This document shows positions 52,012-62,127 of a stretch of 64,000 nt of DNA, one piece after another. Numbering within the stretch: the stretch's first letter is position 1; every line of letters starts with the position of its first letter. The position numbers and the translations under genes were made by a program. The stretch is from contig CANMSD010000001.1 of assembly GCA_947500645.1 (NCBI GenBank), positions 868,001 through 932,000 of the forward strand, written 5' to 3'. The notes beneath the pieces are model-generated. The model saw only the letters and a program-made list of their open reading frames with translations. It was not told the DNA's origin and ran no database searches. Origin of the DNA: an uncultured Erythrobacter sp. GTDB taxonomy: Bacteria; Pseudomonadota; Alphaproteobacteria; Sphingomonadales; Sphingomonadaceae.

Positions 52012-52683
52012 TCACTCGATTTCAAGCGGTTCCTGCGGGTTGTTCGGTTCCAGAATCATTTCATTGGTCTGATTGTCGACCCGGTATGATGCGAGCCGCG
52101 AGAGCAGGTTCATTCCGATCACATTGGTCTCGCCGAGCGTCGGGGCGATAACGACATCCAGCCCCCGAGCGGCCACGTTTCCGAAGCGCAATTCTTCTAT
52201 TGAGCCGAGCCTGGCCTCAACCGGTCCATTGGCCGTTCCGATAGTGATCGGCAATCCGCCTGTTCGCGGCTCAACGCCCGCACGATCAGCCGTCTTTTGC
52301 GAGATCGCGGTCAGCGTTGCCCCGGTATCGACCAGAAAATTGGCAGGCACGCCGTTCAGCTCCGCACGCAACCAGAAATGCCCATCACGGCTCAGCGGAA
52401 TGCGAGTCACACCGCCTTCAACAACTTGCTCAGGTAACCCAAGCTGCGGCACCGCAACGTCGATCCGCGGATCAAAGCGCGACAGCTGTACGATGACCGT
52501 CACGAGAATGCCGACCAACACCAGAGTGCTAGCGCCGCGTACAAACTTGCCGAACAACACGCCGCGCTTGACCATCAGCGAGCCAAGTATTCCGGCCATA
52601 ACTGCAATGAGCGCAACCATCAGCAAATCCGATCGCGGAATGGCTGCAAAAGCGCCCGTCACATTGGCGATGAGGTTATCCAT
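52012..52683 (-). CDS. TIGR02281-type retropepsin-like aspartic protease
   Basis: This 223-residue protein has one or two N-terminal membrane helices (about 22-65) and a periplasmic single-lobe aspartic protease domain of clan AA. FLVDTGATLTAIS contains the catalytic Asp, and NVIGMNLLSRLASYRVDNQ the late hydrophobic motif. Such proteins are thought to dimerise like retroviral proteases. ATG 52683 is preferred to the GTG two codons upstream. The substrate is unknown. It lies downstream of the FAD oxidoreductase on the same strand. Confidence 0.9.
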   Translation of the reverse strand: MDNLIANVTGAFAAIPRSDLLMVALIAVMAGILGSLMVKRGVLFGKFVRGASTLVLVGILVTVIVQLSRFDPRIDVAVPQLGLPEQVVEGGVTRIPLSRDGHFWLRAELNGVPANFLVDTGATLTAISQKTADRAGVEPRTGGLPITIGTANGPVEARLGSIEELRFGNVAARGLDVVIAPTLGETNVIGMNLLSRLASYRVDNQTNEMILEPNNPQEPLEIE

Positions 52684-52757
52684 GCTCACATGTGGGAATA
52701 TAGGCGCACGAACCCGACATTTCCATGAACGGCATCAGGCGCATGCACACCGGAAAC

Positions 52758-53714
52758 TCAGCCTGCGGCCAGCACCCGTTCTGCCAAAGCGCGACCGGAG
52801 ACAAAAGCGCCCTCGACGCGCGGACTGTGTAAGTAATCGCCCGCAATGCCGATGCGCTGCGCCGCATCATAGCGCGCTGGTTCGCCTTCGAGCGCTTCCG
52901 CCATTGCGTAGAGCCAGCGATGCGCGACCAGATGGATCGGTTCTTTGGCAACCGCACCCGTTTGCTCGAAAAAGTCGGCGAGCAGGAGCTCGGCGACCCG
53001 CTCCTTGGGAAGGTCGAGAATTTCGCGACTGCGCGATGGACTGGCGTGCAGCACCCAACATTCCCCGCCAGCACGCACAGGCTTGGCCGAGTTGCGTGCG
53101 GCCCAAGATATCCCCGCGCCCGGATCACGCAGGCTGTCCGCTTCGATTTCGAGCCTCTCGGAGAACGCCGCCATCACCGCCCAGCAGGGGGCCGATTTAA
53201 CTTCGGAGGCGGTCTTCGCCAGATCGGGTGCAGGATTGGCCAGCAATTCACGCGCCTGCTCTGCGGGGATCGCGCACAGGACCGTGTCTGCCGCAAAAGT
53301 CTTGCCTTCCGTCTCGATCTTCCAGCGATCGCCATCACTGTAGAGTTTCTCGATCCGCGTTCCCCAATGCACATCAAGCTGCGTTGCCATAGCGCGAATG
53401 GGCCCGTTCATTCCTGGTAGGCCGACCCACGCGTCGTCGCCAGCCGCCGGCCAGCGTGCAACCACGCCGATCTTCTCCCATTCGCTGATCGCCAATTGGA
53501 ATGCTGGATCGCGCGCGGTGAAGTACTGCGCTCCGTGATCGAAACCGACCGTCTCGCCAGCTATCTCCGCACGCCGCGTCGCCATACGCCCGCCTGGCCC
53601 GCGTCCTTTATCGAATAGCATGACCGAGCGCCCCGCCGCCGCCAATTGGGTGGCGCAGGATAGTCCGGCCATGCCAGCGCCGATGATCGCGATTGCGTCT
53701 TGTGATCCGTCCAT
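52758..53714 (-). CDS. FAD-dependent amine oxidase/renalase-like oxidoreductase
   Basis: This 318-residue flavoprotein has the N-terminal FAD motif IAIIGAGMAGLSCATQLAAAGRSVMLFDKGRGPGGRMATRR and HGAQYFTARDP, and a C-terminal FAD contact IGIAGDYLHSPRVEGAFVSGRALAERVL. This is the pattern of small renalase-like NAD(P)/FAD oxidoreductases of bacteria. It probably oxidises a reduced nicotinamide isomer or an amine, but the substrate is not certain. The gene follows egtD by 64 bp on the same strand; a link to ergothioneine is possible only by position. Confidence 0.88.
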   Translation of the reverse strand: MDGSQDAIAIIGAGMAGLSCATQLAAAGRSVMLFDKGRGPGGRMATRRAEIAGETVGFDHGAQYFTARDPAFQLAISEWEKIGVVARWPAAGDDAWVGLPGMNGPIRAMATQLDVHWGTRIEKLYSDGDRWKIETEGKTFAADTVLCAIPAEQARELLANPAPDLAKTASEVKSAPCWAVMAAFSERLEIEADSLRDPGAGISWAARNSAKPVRAGGECWVLHASPSRSREILDLPKERVAELLLADFFEQTGAVAKEPIHLVAHRWLYAMAEALEGEPARYDAAQRIGIAGDYLHSPRVEGAFVSGRALAERVLAAG

Positions 53715-53778
53715 GGCGAGTTAACGCGCGGGCGCACCATTCGGTTTCGATCTGTTTTGGATGGGTTGCCTGAAGGCG

Positions 53779-54765
53779 TCAGGGAGCGCTTTTTTCCGGC
53801 GCCGCTTCCGCCAGCAAAAGCGAGAAGCGCTCCTTACTGTCGAGCCAGCGTTTCTGCGGCTCCCATCCACCCGCTAGCAGCAGCATATTCGCCGTTCGGC
53901 GGCTGAATTTGTGGCTGTTTTCAGTGTGGATCGTCTCGCCCTTCTTCATCGCAAACCGTGTTCCAGCAACGCTGAATTCGAGGTTCTCCTGCGCCACTAG
54001 GTGCATTTCGATCCGCGCGAAGTCGTCGTTCCACCGCGCCTCATGTGTGAAGCTATCGACCGGCACATCACCGTCCAGCTCGCGGTTGATCCGGCGCATC
54101 AGGTTGAGATTGAATTCGGCCGTAACACCCGCCGCATCGTCATAGGCATCGACCAGCACCTGCTCGTCCTTGATCAGGTCCATACCTATCAGCAGGCGCG
54201 CGCCCTCACCCAAAGTCTCACGCATATTGCGCAGCAGATCCACCGCTGTGCGCGCGACCATATTGCCGATAGTCGAACCTGGGAAGAAGCCGAGCTTGGG
54301 CAGTTCCGCGACTTCGTTTGGCAAGGCAACCTGGCGCATGAAGTCAGTCTCGACCGGATGGACTGGAAGACCCGGAAATTTCGCCGCGAGATCATCTGCC
54401 GCCGCGCGCAGGAAATCTCCGGAGATATCGAGCGGCACGTAGGCGCTTGGTTCGATTGCAGAGAGCAGCAACGGCGTTTTGACCGAACTGCCCGAACCGA
54501 ACTCGACCACCGCGCGGCCCGGCCCGATCAACTCGGCAAATTCGCTGCCTCGCGCTTGCAGGATTTCCGTCTCCGCGCGGGTCGGATAATACTCCGGAAT
54601 CTGAGTGATATCCTCGAACAGCTGCGATCCAGCATCGTCATAGAGCCAGCGCGCAGGAATCGCCTTTTGCGACTGCTTCAGGCCCTTCAACACGTCCTCG
54701 CGAAACGCTGTATCCACTCCATCATCATCGCGGGTCACCAGCGCAATGCCGTTCTTTGCAGTCAT
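53779..54765 (-). CDS. egtD: L-histidine N-alpha-methyltransferase
   Basis: This 328-residue EgtD makes hercynine by trimethylating histidine with SAM, the first step to ergothioneine. Typical segments are IPARWLYDDAGSQLFEDITQIPEYYPTRAETEIL, VVEFGSGSSVKTPLLLSAI, YVPLDISGDFL, FFPGSTIGN, LLIGMDLIKD and EFNLNLMRRINREL. ATG 54765 follows AGGGA, 15 bp after the egtB stop, so the two form an operon with egtB first. EgtE and EgtC homologues are not in the window. Confidence 0.95.
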   Translation of the reverse strand: MTAKNGIALVTRDDDGVDTAFREDVLKGLKQSQKAIPARWLYDDAGSQLFEDITQIPEYYPTRAETEILQARGSEFAELIGPGRAVVEFGSGSSVKTPLLLSAIEPSAYVPLDISGDFLRAAADDLAAKFPGLPVHPVETDFMRQVALPNEVAELPKLGFFPGSTIGNMVARTAVDLLRNMRETLGEGARLLIGMDLIKDEQVLVDAYDDAAGVTAEFNLNLMRRINRELDGDVPVDSFTHEARWNDDFARIEMHLVAQENLEFSVAGTRFAMKKGETIHTENSHKFSRRTANMLLLAGGWEPQKRWLDSKERFSLLLAEAAPEKSAP

Positions 54766-54780
54766 CAATTATCCCTGGTC

Positions 54781-56058
54781 TTACAAGTCTTTGGCAAGCC
54801 GCAGTCCGGTGAACTGCCAACGCTGATGCGGATAGAAGAAATTGCGATAAGACGCGCGTGAATGGCCACGCACGGTCGCGCAACTGGCACCCTTGAGCAC
54901 GAATTGACCGCTCATGAACTTTCCGTTGTATTCGCCAACAGCACCGCTGGCCGGTGCGAAGCGCGGATAAGGCAGATAGGCAGAGCGCGTGAACTGCCAG
55001 CAATCGCCGAACAGAGCCTCCCCGCCATGCTGCGAAGGCGCATGCGCTCCGTCGATCTGATGCCCGGAGCTGGCGTCATGCGCGGGCGCACTGTGCTCGC
55101 CATCCTGGCCGCGCGCAATCGCTTCCCACTCGAATTCCGTCGGCAGACGCATTCCCGCCCAGGCGGCAAAGGCATCCGCCTCGAAATAGGAGATATGCGT
55201 TACGGGCGCGTTCGGATCGCGTTGGTGCCAGCCTTGATGCGTGAACGCTTCGCCATCGCGCCAATAGAGCGGTGCGGTGATCGCATTGTCCAGTAGCCAC
55301 GCCCAACCATCCGACAGCCACAGAGCTGGATCCTGATAGCCACCATCGGCGATAAACTCATCCCATTGGCGATTGGTGACCAGCCGCCGGGCAAGTGCAA
55401 ACGGCTCAAGCAACACGCGGTGGCGCGGTCCTTCATTGTCAAACGCGAACCTCTCACCCGAATGGCCGACAAGAGCGATACCGCCTGGATGTTCGTGCCA
55501 GCCGGGATCGCCCGCACCACTCGACATGGCTGGCTCTGGCTCTCCGTCCCACATGGCCGGGCCAAGCGGGTTCTGGAACAGGGCGTGTTTGATATCGGTC
55601 AGCAGCAATTCGATATGCTGCTGCTCGTGCGCGATGCCCAGCGCGATCAGGCCCGCATGCGCGCCGTCATCAAGCAATGGCTTCATCGCCGCATTCACAT
55701 GCGCGCGCCAATCGAGAATTTCATCCATGGTCGGGCGCGAAAGCATGCCGCGCGAGAAGCGCGCAATCCGGTCGCCCTCCGCCTCGTAGTATGAGTTGAA
55801 GAGATAGGGCCATTGCTCGTTATAGAGTGCATATCCCGGCGCATGATCGCGCAGCAGGAACGTCTCCCAAAACCAGTTCGTGTGCGCCAGATGCCATTTG
55901 GCAGGCGAGGCGTCTTCCATCGATTGCAGGGTGGCATCGGCATCCGAGAGCCGCTCCGCCAAAGCCTCGGTCAAGGCACGCGTTTCACAAAAACGCTCTG
56001 TCAGCGACGCAGCATCCTGCTCGCCACGCGATACTTCATCCGGCGATGTCAGCGGCAC
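54781..56058 (-). CDS. egtB: ergothioneine biosynthesis sulfoxide synthase
   Basis: This iron enzyme joins hercynine with cysteine or gamma-glutamylcysteine and O2. A GTG at 56058 behind GGGAGG gives 425 residues, the usual size; a TTG at 56127 would add 23 without a ribosome site. The N-terminal DinB-like domain carries the three predicted iron ligands His59 (WHLAH), His144 and His148 (HEQQH), spaced as in known EgtB. The C-terminal FGE-sulfatase domain has EGPRHRVLLEPFALARRLVTN, MRLPTEFEWE and the ending FTGLRLAKDL. Operon with egtD. Confidence 0.93.
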   Translation of the reverse strand: MPLTSPDEVSRGEQDAASLTERFCETRALTEALAERLSDADATLQSMEDASPAKWHLAHTNWFWETFLLRDHAPGYALYNEQWPYLFNSYYEAEGDRIARFSRGMLSRPTMDEILDWRAHVNAAMKPLLDDGAHAGLIALGIAHEQQHIELLLTDIKHALFQNPLGPAMWDGEPEPAMSSGAGDPGWHEHPGGIALVGHSGERFAFDNEGPRHRVLLEPFALARRLVTNRQWDEFIADGGYQDPALWLSDGWAWLLDNAITAPLYWRDGEAFTHQGWHQRDPNAPVTHISYFEADAFAAWAGMRLPTEFEWEAIARGQDGEHSAPAHDASSGHQIDGAHAPSQHGGEALFGDCWQFTRSAYLPYPRFAPASGAVGEYNGKFMSGQFVLKGASCATVRGHSRASYRNFFYPHQRWQFTGLRLAKDL

Positions 56059-56201
56059 TCTTGCCTCCCACTTCGCAAACCGTCCTGGCTCGCTCGCATG
56101 CGTGGCAATGCCTGAAAGTGGTGACAATTGAAAGGGATGCGCCGCAACATGTGGTCGCTTTGCGGAAAACCGAGAATTTTTAAGCTTCTACGCGCCCGAA
56201 T

Positions 56202-57272
56202 TCAGGCGGCCATTCTGACACGGTTGCGGCCAGCACCCTTAGCTTCATACAGAGCGGCATCCGCGCGAGCGAATAGTTTGAGCGAAGCATCGCCCTGCAT
56301 CATTGAAGTGATGCCGACGCTTATAGTCACCGGCGGACGATCGCCAATGGCTGTACCCATCGAGATAGCAAGGCGCAGCCTTTCGGCCACGATCCGGGCA
56401 AAGGATTGATCCGCACCGGGCACAATCCAGACGAATTCCTCGCCGCCAACGCGCCCGACAATGTCTCCGTCGCGGGCTTGCTCCATCGCGAGCTTTGCAA
56501 CCTGTTGCAGCACCTTGTCGCCATGCGGGTGACCGTACGTGTCGTTGACTGATTTGAAGTGATCAATGTCGAACAGGACCAGCGCGAGCGGCTGAGACTT
56601 CTCCTGCGCGCGAACCACCATCTGGTCGAGCGCAGCCATCACGCGGCGACGATTGGCAAGACCGGTAAGCGGATCGGTCTGCGCCAACTCGCGGGCGATG
56701 CTCGCCTCTTGCAAGGCGGAGACGCGCGATTGCTCCAACTGGCGTTCGCGCTTCACCTGATCGGTCACATCGCGAACCACCGCGACGACATGGGCGACCT
56801 CACCCTCCTTATTCCTCAGATTGCAGGCCTGGACCGAGATTGAGCGCGGCATGCCGTCATAGCCATGAATGTCATAGTAGAGCTCGAATGGACCATCTTC
56901 GTCACTTCGCGCCATGACCTGACCGACCAGATCGATATCATTGGCGAACAACAGCGTTTCCGCATCGCCGGCGACGAATTCTTCGTGCTTGTCGACCCCG
57001 AACAGGATTCTCATCCCTTCGGACCATTGTTGAACATCGCGCACGGGATCGTATTGCCATACGCCCAATTCGGCGATGCTCTCTGCCATGCGAACGGTGC
57101 GGAGCAACTCGCCCATGCGTTCGGCCCGTTCGCGCGCCAGACGCCCTGCAAAACGCGCTTCGCCCCTTGCGGAAATGGTTGCTGCGATCAGGACAAGCGC
57201 GATCACTGCCAGCAGGAAGCAACCGGCGATCAATGCCTGATACCCCAGTCCTGCGGCTAACATGTCGGCCAT
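56202..57272 (-). CDS. PAS-GGDEF diguanylate cyclase
   Basis: This 356-residue protein has one N-terminal membrane helix (about 11-33), a short coiled region, a PAS domain (about 60-170: GVWQYDPVRDVQQWSEGMRILFGVD), and a GGDEF domain (about 188-352). The catalytic site is intact (DPLTGLANRR, FDIDHFKSVNDTYGH, GRVGGEEFVW). It should make cyclic di-GMP in response to a PAS-bound signal. I see no clear RxxD inhibitory site before GGEEF. It is monocistronic between egtB and the DAHP synthase. Confidence 0.92.
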   Translation of the reverse strand: MADMLAAGLGYQALIAGCFLLAVIALVLIAATISARGEARFAGRLARERAERMGELLRTVRMAESIAELGVWQYDPVRDVQQWSEGMRILFGVDKHEEFVAGDAETLLFANDIDLVGQVMARSDEDGPFELYYDIHGYDGMPRSISVQACNLRNKEGEVAHVVAVVRDVTDQVKRERQLEQSRVSALQEASIARELAQTDPLTGLANRRRVMAALDQMVVRAQEKSQPLALVLFDIDHFKSVNDTYGHPHGDKVLQQVAKLAMEQARDGDIVGRVGGEEFVWIVPGADQSFARIVAERLRLAISMGTAIGDRPPVTISVGITSMMQGDASLKLFARADAALYEAKGAGRNRVRMAA

Positions 57273-57389
57273 GTGGTCTGCCCTCGCTCCATATTGAGCG
57301 TGGGATTAGCGCTTATCTCTCAAGCATAAGCGCAAGGTCACCTTGGTAGTTTCACCTAGGTGACGCGGCCGAATTTCGAGAGCACAGAA

Positions 57390-58763
57390 TTAGGCTGCGT
57401 TAGCCTGACGCCCAACAATTTCCTGATTGAGCATTTCGGCTAGCAGAAACGCCAGTTCGAGCGATTGCTCTGCATTGAGGCGCGGGTCGCAATGCGTGTG
57501 ATAGCGATCGCCCAGCACATCGTCGGTAATGGCAACCGCGCCGCCGACGCACTCGGTCACGTCCTGACCGGTCATCTCGATATGGATGCCTCCCGGATGC
57601 GTGCCTTCGGCGCGATGGACAGCGAAAAAACCCTTCACCTCGGTCAGGATGCGATCGAACGGCCTCGTCTTGTAGCCGCTGTCCGACTTGATGACATTGC
57701 CGTGCATTGGATCACAGCTCCATACGACCGGATGGCCTTCGCGCTGCACCGCACGGACCAGCTTGGGCAGTCCCTCTTCGACCTTGTCGTGGCCAAAACG
57801 GCTGATCAGCGTGATCCGACCGGGCTCACGCGATGGATTGAGCACATCGAGCAGCTCAAGCAGTGCGTCGGGCTCAAGGCTCGGCCCACACTTCATGCCG
57901 AGTGGATTTCCGATACCGCGTGCAAATTCGATATGCGCACTGCCCGGGAAGCGCGTGCGATCGCCGATCCACAGCATATGCGCGCTGGTTGCATACCATT
58001 GGCCGGTCAGCGAATCCTGCCGGGTCAGAGCCTGCTCGTATGGCAGCAGCAGCCCTTCATGGCTGGTGTAGAAGCTGGTGCCCTGCAGTTGCGGAACGGT
58101 CGCTGGATCGACCCCGCATGCTTCCATAAAGTCCAGCGCTTCGCCAATCCGGTCGGCAGTCTGCGCGAATTTGTCAGTCCACGGGGTTCGGCCCATGAAG
58201 TCCAGCGTCCACTGGTGAACCTGGCGCAAGTTCGCATAACCACCACCGGCGAAGGCGCGCAGCAGGTTCAACGTCGCCGCCGCCTGCGAGTAAGCACGGA
58301 CCATCCGGCCCGGATCATTGCGGCGTTGCTCGGGGTCGAAGTCGATCCCGTTGATGTTGTCACCGAAATAGCTAGGCAGGGTAACGTCGCCCTTGGTCTC
58401 TGTCGGGGCCGAGCGAGGCTTGGCAAATTGGCCCGCCATCCGGCCGACCTTGATCACCGGATGCTTGCTGGCGAAGGTCATGACGACGGCCATTTGCAGC
58501 AGCACGCGGAAAGTATCGCGGATATTGTTGGGGTGGAACTCGGCAAAGCTTTCCGCACAATCGCCGCCTTGCAGCAGGAACGCCTTGCCATTGGCAACGT
58601 CCGCAAGGTCCGATTTCAGCGCGCGCGCTTCCCCGGCAAAGACCAACGGCGGATAGGCCGCCAGAGTCGCCTCGGCATCAGCCAGCTCGACTTCATCCTC
58701 ATAGTGAGGCAAGTGCCGGGCTTCATGCGATTTCCAGCTTTCAGGGGACCAATTGTTTGACAC
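57390..58763 (-). CDS. class II DAHP synthase
   Basis: This 457-residue plant-type 3-deoxy-7-phosphoheptulonate synthase condenses PEP and erythrose-4-phosphate, the first step of aromatic amino acid synthesis. Visible landmarks are [21 protein letters not shown] at the N-terminus, [59 protein letters not shown] and [18 protein letters not shown]. The GTG at 58763 is preceded by GGAAGAAG and fits homologues better than the GTG 24 bp upstream. A palindrome (58856-58867) lies about 93 bp before the start. Confidence 0.94.
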   Translation of the reverse strand: MSNNWSPESWKSHEARHLPHYEDEVELADAEATLAAYPPLVFAGEARALKSDLADVANGKAFLLQGGDCAESFAEFHPNNIRDTFRVLLQMAVVMTFASKHPVIKVGRMAGQFAKPRSAPTETKGDVTLPSYFGDNINGIDFDPEQRRNDPGRMVRAYSQAAATLNLLRAFAGGGYANLRQVHQWTLDFMGRTPWTDKFAQTADRIGEALDFMEACGVDPATVPQLQGTSFYTSHEGLLLPYEQALTRQDSLTGQWYATSAHMLWIGDRTRFPGSAHIEFARGIGNPLGMKCGPSLEPDALLELLDVLNPSREPGRITLISRFGHDKVEEGLPKLVRAVQREGHPVVWSCDPMHGNVIKSDSGYKTRPFDRILTEVKGFFAVHRAEGTHPGGIHIEMTGQDVTECVGGAVAITDDVLGDRYHTHCDPRLNAEQSLELAFLLAEMLNQEIVGRQANAA

Positions 58764-58834
58764 GTCTATTCTTCTTCCAGTTTGCACGCGCAGCAGACCG
58801 CTATGATGGGGGCGTCGCTGCGAGCGAATTCGGC

Positions 58835-58867
58835 GGCGCGGTTACCGCGCCTTCATTACATATGTAA
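58835..58867. promoter_or_regulatory. two palindromes upstream of DAHP synthase
   Basis: GGCGCGGT-T-ACCGCGCC (58835-58851) has perfect 8-bp arms. It is followed by the perfect 12-bp palindrome TTACATATGTAA (58856-58867). Both lie between the M16 gene end and the DAHP synthase start; the second looks like an operator. Confidence 0.45.
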
Positions 58868-58949
58868 AGCCGCAAAGGTTAAAGCGACAACTTTATTTCG
58901 CGAACCCTGTGATCGAATGGCTCGATAAACAGGTCCTTTTAGCCGTGAA

Positions 58950-61900
58950 TTACCGTCCGATAATCTCCGTGCGACGCGGCGCAGCAGGTGCCGCAGGCGT
59001 ACCGGTGCCGGGCAGGGTCGTCGACAACTCCGCACCTTCGGGCAAGACCGCCAAGCGCCAACCGGGCTGACGACCGAAATAGCGCCCGGCCAGGAACTGC
59101 ATAGTCTGCGGCGTGGTTCGCGAATAATCGTCGAGCAGGGTCGGCAGCAGCTGCACCCGTCTACGATCGGTGGTCGATCCCTCGAGCTGGAACAGCCAGA
59201 ATGTGTTGCCAGTCGACGCGCGGCTAAACAGCTGACGCAGCGGCTCGGTCACCCGGTCGAGCTCTTCCTTTGTCGGAGGCGTGCTTACGAGATCGCGGGC
59301 AATCTTGTCGGCCTCGGCGAAGAAGACCGGCACATCCTCCGGCTGCAGCTGTGCAAGCGCGGTGATGGTCCCGCCACTGGTGAGATCGACCGGCCAATCG
59401 GAGATCACCTGCGGCGCATAGCTGGCTCCGGCCCGCTCGCGCATCGCCTCAAGCAAGCGGTTGTTGAACACATCGATCAGGATCTGCAATTGGCGGGATT
59501 CGCGCAAGGACTGCACCCCTGCCCCACTCGGCCAAGCAATCACCGCCGCTGCCTGATTGGCATCGCCGCGATGGTTGAGCACAGTGGTCTCGCCAGTCGC
59601 CTGCGGGAATTGCGGCACGCGATTGGCAATTTCTGTAGGCACGGGATCGCGCGGATCCAGCGCGCCGAATGTCTTGCCAAGCGCCTCGACCGTTGCTTCC
59701 TTGTCGAACTCGCCGAACACCAGAACTTCGACCGGTCCTTGCGCCAGCAGTGGCTCCCACACTTCGCGGAACTGCTCAGGCGTCACGCCCGCCAGATCTT
59801 CCGGACTTGGCGTCGCAAAGCGCGGATCGCGGTCGGTGATCAGATATTCGAGGTCGCGATTGATGACACCACTCGGGCTGGTTGCATAAGTGTTATAGGC
59901 CAACCTTGCCGCCGCCGTTGCCCGGATCACAGGGTCTTGGTCCCACCGCGGCATGCCCAGCTTTGCAGCGAATAGATAAAGCTGGTCCGCCAGATCGGCG
60001 GAACGGGTGCGCGCGGTGAAAGTGAAGACCGCATCTTCGATCTCGAATTCGAAGCCAAGTCGGCGCCCGGTCGCCAGCCGGTCCAATTCTTCTTGACCAA
60101 GTTCGCCAAGGCCCGAGCCTACCAGTGCCGATGTGCCAAGCGCTGCGTAGACCGCATCTTCGGCATCGAAAGCCCTGTACCCAGCGCCAAAGCGAACCTT
60201 GACCACGACGCGACCCGGCTCTGCATTGTTCGACCAGAGCAGCGTGCGCACGCCATTGGCAAAATCGACTTGCTCGATATCCAGCAGCCCGATGGGCGCG
60301 CGATTAGCAACCGCGCCCGGCTCGCCCACAGGCGGTAGCTGGTCAAAGGAAATTGTCTTTGCCGCCAGACGCGCGCTGGCATCGCCTGTAACCGTGCGGC
60401 CAAGCGCCACGCGAAGAGCGTCTTCATTGGCTTCGCCGCCAACAGGTGTCACATAGATTCCGCGAACCACATCACCGGTGAAGAGTTTACGGGTATGTGC
60501 GAGCACTTCCTCGGGATTGAAACGAGGCTTCGTCTCGCGGAACACCTTGAGCACCACCTCTGGCGATGCCGTGGTCTCGCGAATATCAACCGCATTGATC
60601 AGCGTATCGGCCAGATCGGAACCGGCGATTACCGTGCGCTGCTCAACCTGAGCGGCAAAGGCAGTATCGAATTCGGCCACCTCGCGGTCGATTTCTTCCT
60701 GAGTTGGAGCGCTAGCCAAAGCATCGGCGATCACGCCCCGCACATCGGACAATGCGCTGTCCCAATCGTCTGACAGGGGTGCGAAAGTGATGAATGTCGC
60801 ATCGGTAGAGCGGGAAACGTCGTCCTGCTGCACCTGTGCGTAAAGATAGCTGCCACCAGCACGAGCGCGTGATTCCAGACGGCGATTGATGATCGCCTGC
60901 GCCACCGCTTCGATCATAAGACCTTCATTGTAGACGATAGTGTCTTCGACCGGGCGCCATGGGCGCATCACGGCATAGGTGAGGCTGCGCGGAAGGTCCG
61001 GTTCAACCGTCACTCCGATCTCGCCAATCGGGCCGGTTATGTCCTGCGTCTCATCGGCACCAGGTGGCGGGACAGGGTCGCCGAAGTCTGGAGCCTCTAC
61101 GCGTTCGCCCTTCCCTTCCCAATCGCCAAACCATTGCTCGACAAGGCCCGCCAGCATTTCCGGCGGTGCATCGCCGACCACGACAATCACCGTGTTTTCA
61201 GGGCGGTACCAGCGGCGATAGAATTCCTCGACTTTATCACCATCGGCACCGCGAAGGGTCTCTTCTGTCCCGATCGGCGTGCGTGTGGCGAGACGCTGCC
61301 CGGCGAACAGGGTCGAACGGGTGAACTCACCCACGCGCTCGGCAGCACCGCCGCGTTCGCGCTTCTCCGCCAGAACAATCGGCAATTCCGCGGCAACATT
61401 CTCGTCACTCAGCACGGGCTCGCGGATCATACCCGAAAGCAGCTTGAAACTCTCGTGCAGTTTGGCCCGGTTCACACCGGGCAGATCCAGCTTGTAAGCC
61501 GTGTGGGTCGGGCTGGTTTCGGCATTGGTGTCGCTGCCAAAGGTAGCGCCGAGCCGCTGCCAGGTTTCAATCGCCTTCGCTTGGCCGAGATATTTGCTCT
61601 CGCGGAACAGCAGATGCTCCAGCAAGTGCGCATAGCCCCGCTCAAATTCGCGCTCGTGCAGAGAACCCGCATCGATCCTCACCCGGATCGAAACCTGACC
61701 GGGCGGGACACCATTATTGCGAACCGCATAGCGCAGACCGTTGTCCATCTCGCCGAACAACCACTCGCGATCGACCGGCACGTCGCTGTTTTCGTACAGC
61801 CAAGGAGTCTCCTCGCCCGTCTGCAAGCTCTCCGGAGCCGGAATTGCAACCTCCGGATCGGGCAGGCTGATCGTCGGCGGCGCGGTGCGTGGGCCGTTTG

Positions 61901-61991
61901 GCTCCACATTTTGCGCAGTCGCGGGGAGGACAAAAGCCGCAGGCGCGGCAAGCAGGCAAAGGGCTCCGGTGGCCCGAAAAATCACGTTCAT
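58950..61991 (-). CDS. exported M16 family zinc metalloprotease
   Basis: This 1013-residue protein has a Sec signal peptide (MNVIFRATGALCLLAAPAAFVLPATAQ). It is a full-length two-half M16 peptidase of the pitrilysin type. The active N-terminal half holds the inverted zinc motif H122-x-x-E125-H126 (AHLLEHLLFR), with the distal Glu expected in the ELPIVLAEKRERGG region. The C-terminal half is the inactive partner (AFTARTRSADL..., RESRQLQILIDVFNNRLLEAMRERAGASYAP in parts). It probably degrades peptides in the periplasm. Single gene between convergent and divergent neighbours. Confidence 0.93.
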   Translation of the reverse strand: MNVIFRATGALCLLAAPAAFVLPATAQNVEPNGPRTAPPTISLPDPEVAIPAPESLQTGEETPWLYENSDVPVDREWLFGEMDNGLRYAVRNNGVPPGQVSIRVRIDAGSLHEREFERGYAHLLEHLLFRESKYLGQAKAIETWQRLGATFGSDTNAETSPTHTAYKLDLPGVNRAKLHESFKLLSGMIREPVLSDENVAAELPIVLAEKRERGGAAERVGEFTRSTLFAGQRLATRTPIGTEETLRGADGDKVEEFYRRWYRPENTVIVVVGDAPPEMLAGLVEQWFGDWEGKGERVEAPDFGDPVPPPGADETQDITGPIGEIGVTVEPDLPRSLTYAVMRPWRPVEDTIVYNEGLMIEAVAQAIINRRLESRARAGGSYLYAQVQQDDVSRSTDATFITFAPLSDDWDSALSDVRGVIADALASAPTQEEIDREVAEFDTAFAAQVEQRTVIAGSDLADTLINAVDIRETTASPEVVLKVFRETKPRFNPEEVLAHTRKLFTGDVVRGIYVTPVGGEANEDALRVALGRTVTGDASARLAAKTISFDQLPPVGEPGAVANRAPIGLLDIEQVDFANGVRTLLWSNNAEPGRVVVKVRFGAGYRAFDAEDAVYAALGTSALVGSGLGELGQEELDRLATGRRLGFEFEIEDAVFTFTARTRSADLADQLYLFAAKLGMPRWDQDPVIRATAAARLAYNTYATSPSGVINRDLEYLITDRDPRFATPSPEDLAGVTPEQFREVWEPLLAQGPVEVLVFGEFDKEATVEALGKTFGALDPRDPVPTEIANRVPQFPQATGETTVLNHRGDANQAAAVIAWPSGAGVQSLRESRQLQILIDVFNNRLLEAMRERAGASYAPQVISDWPVDLTSGGTITALAQLQPEDVPVFFAEADKIARDLVSTPPTKEELDRVTEPLRQLFSRASTGNTFWLFQLEGSTTDRRRVQLLPTLLDDYSRTTPQTMQFLAGRYFGRQPGWRLAVLPEGAELSTTLPGTGTPAAPAAPRRTEIIGR

Positions 61992-62127
61992 GCCTGCGAT
62001 ATAGGCGAGCAGGGTGTGAAGGGATAGTGAATGCTGCGCAACTTCGCTGTTTTTGGCGATGCCCAGTCTCGCTTTACCTTATCGAGTTTACCTTGTCGGG
62101 GCGCCCACCCGCTCCTAGATACAGTCC

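Noticed and set aside
57465-58760. 431-codon open frame on the plus strand opposite DAHP synthase
   Set aside because: It is the antisense shadow of a clear enzyme gene in GC-rich DNA. It has no ribosome site, no family motif and an amino-acid composition dominated by Arg/His/Ala.
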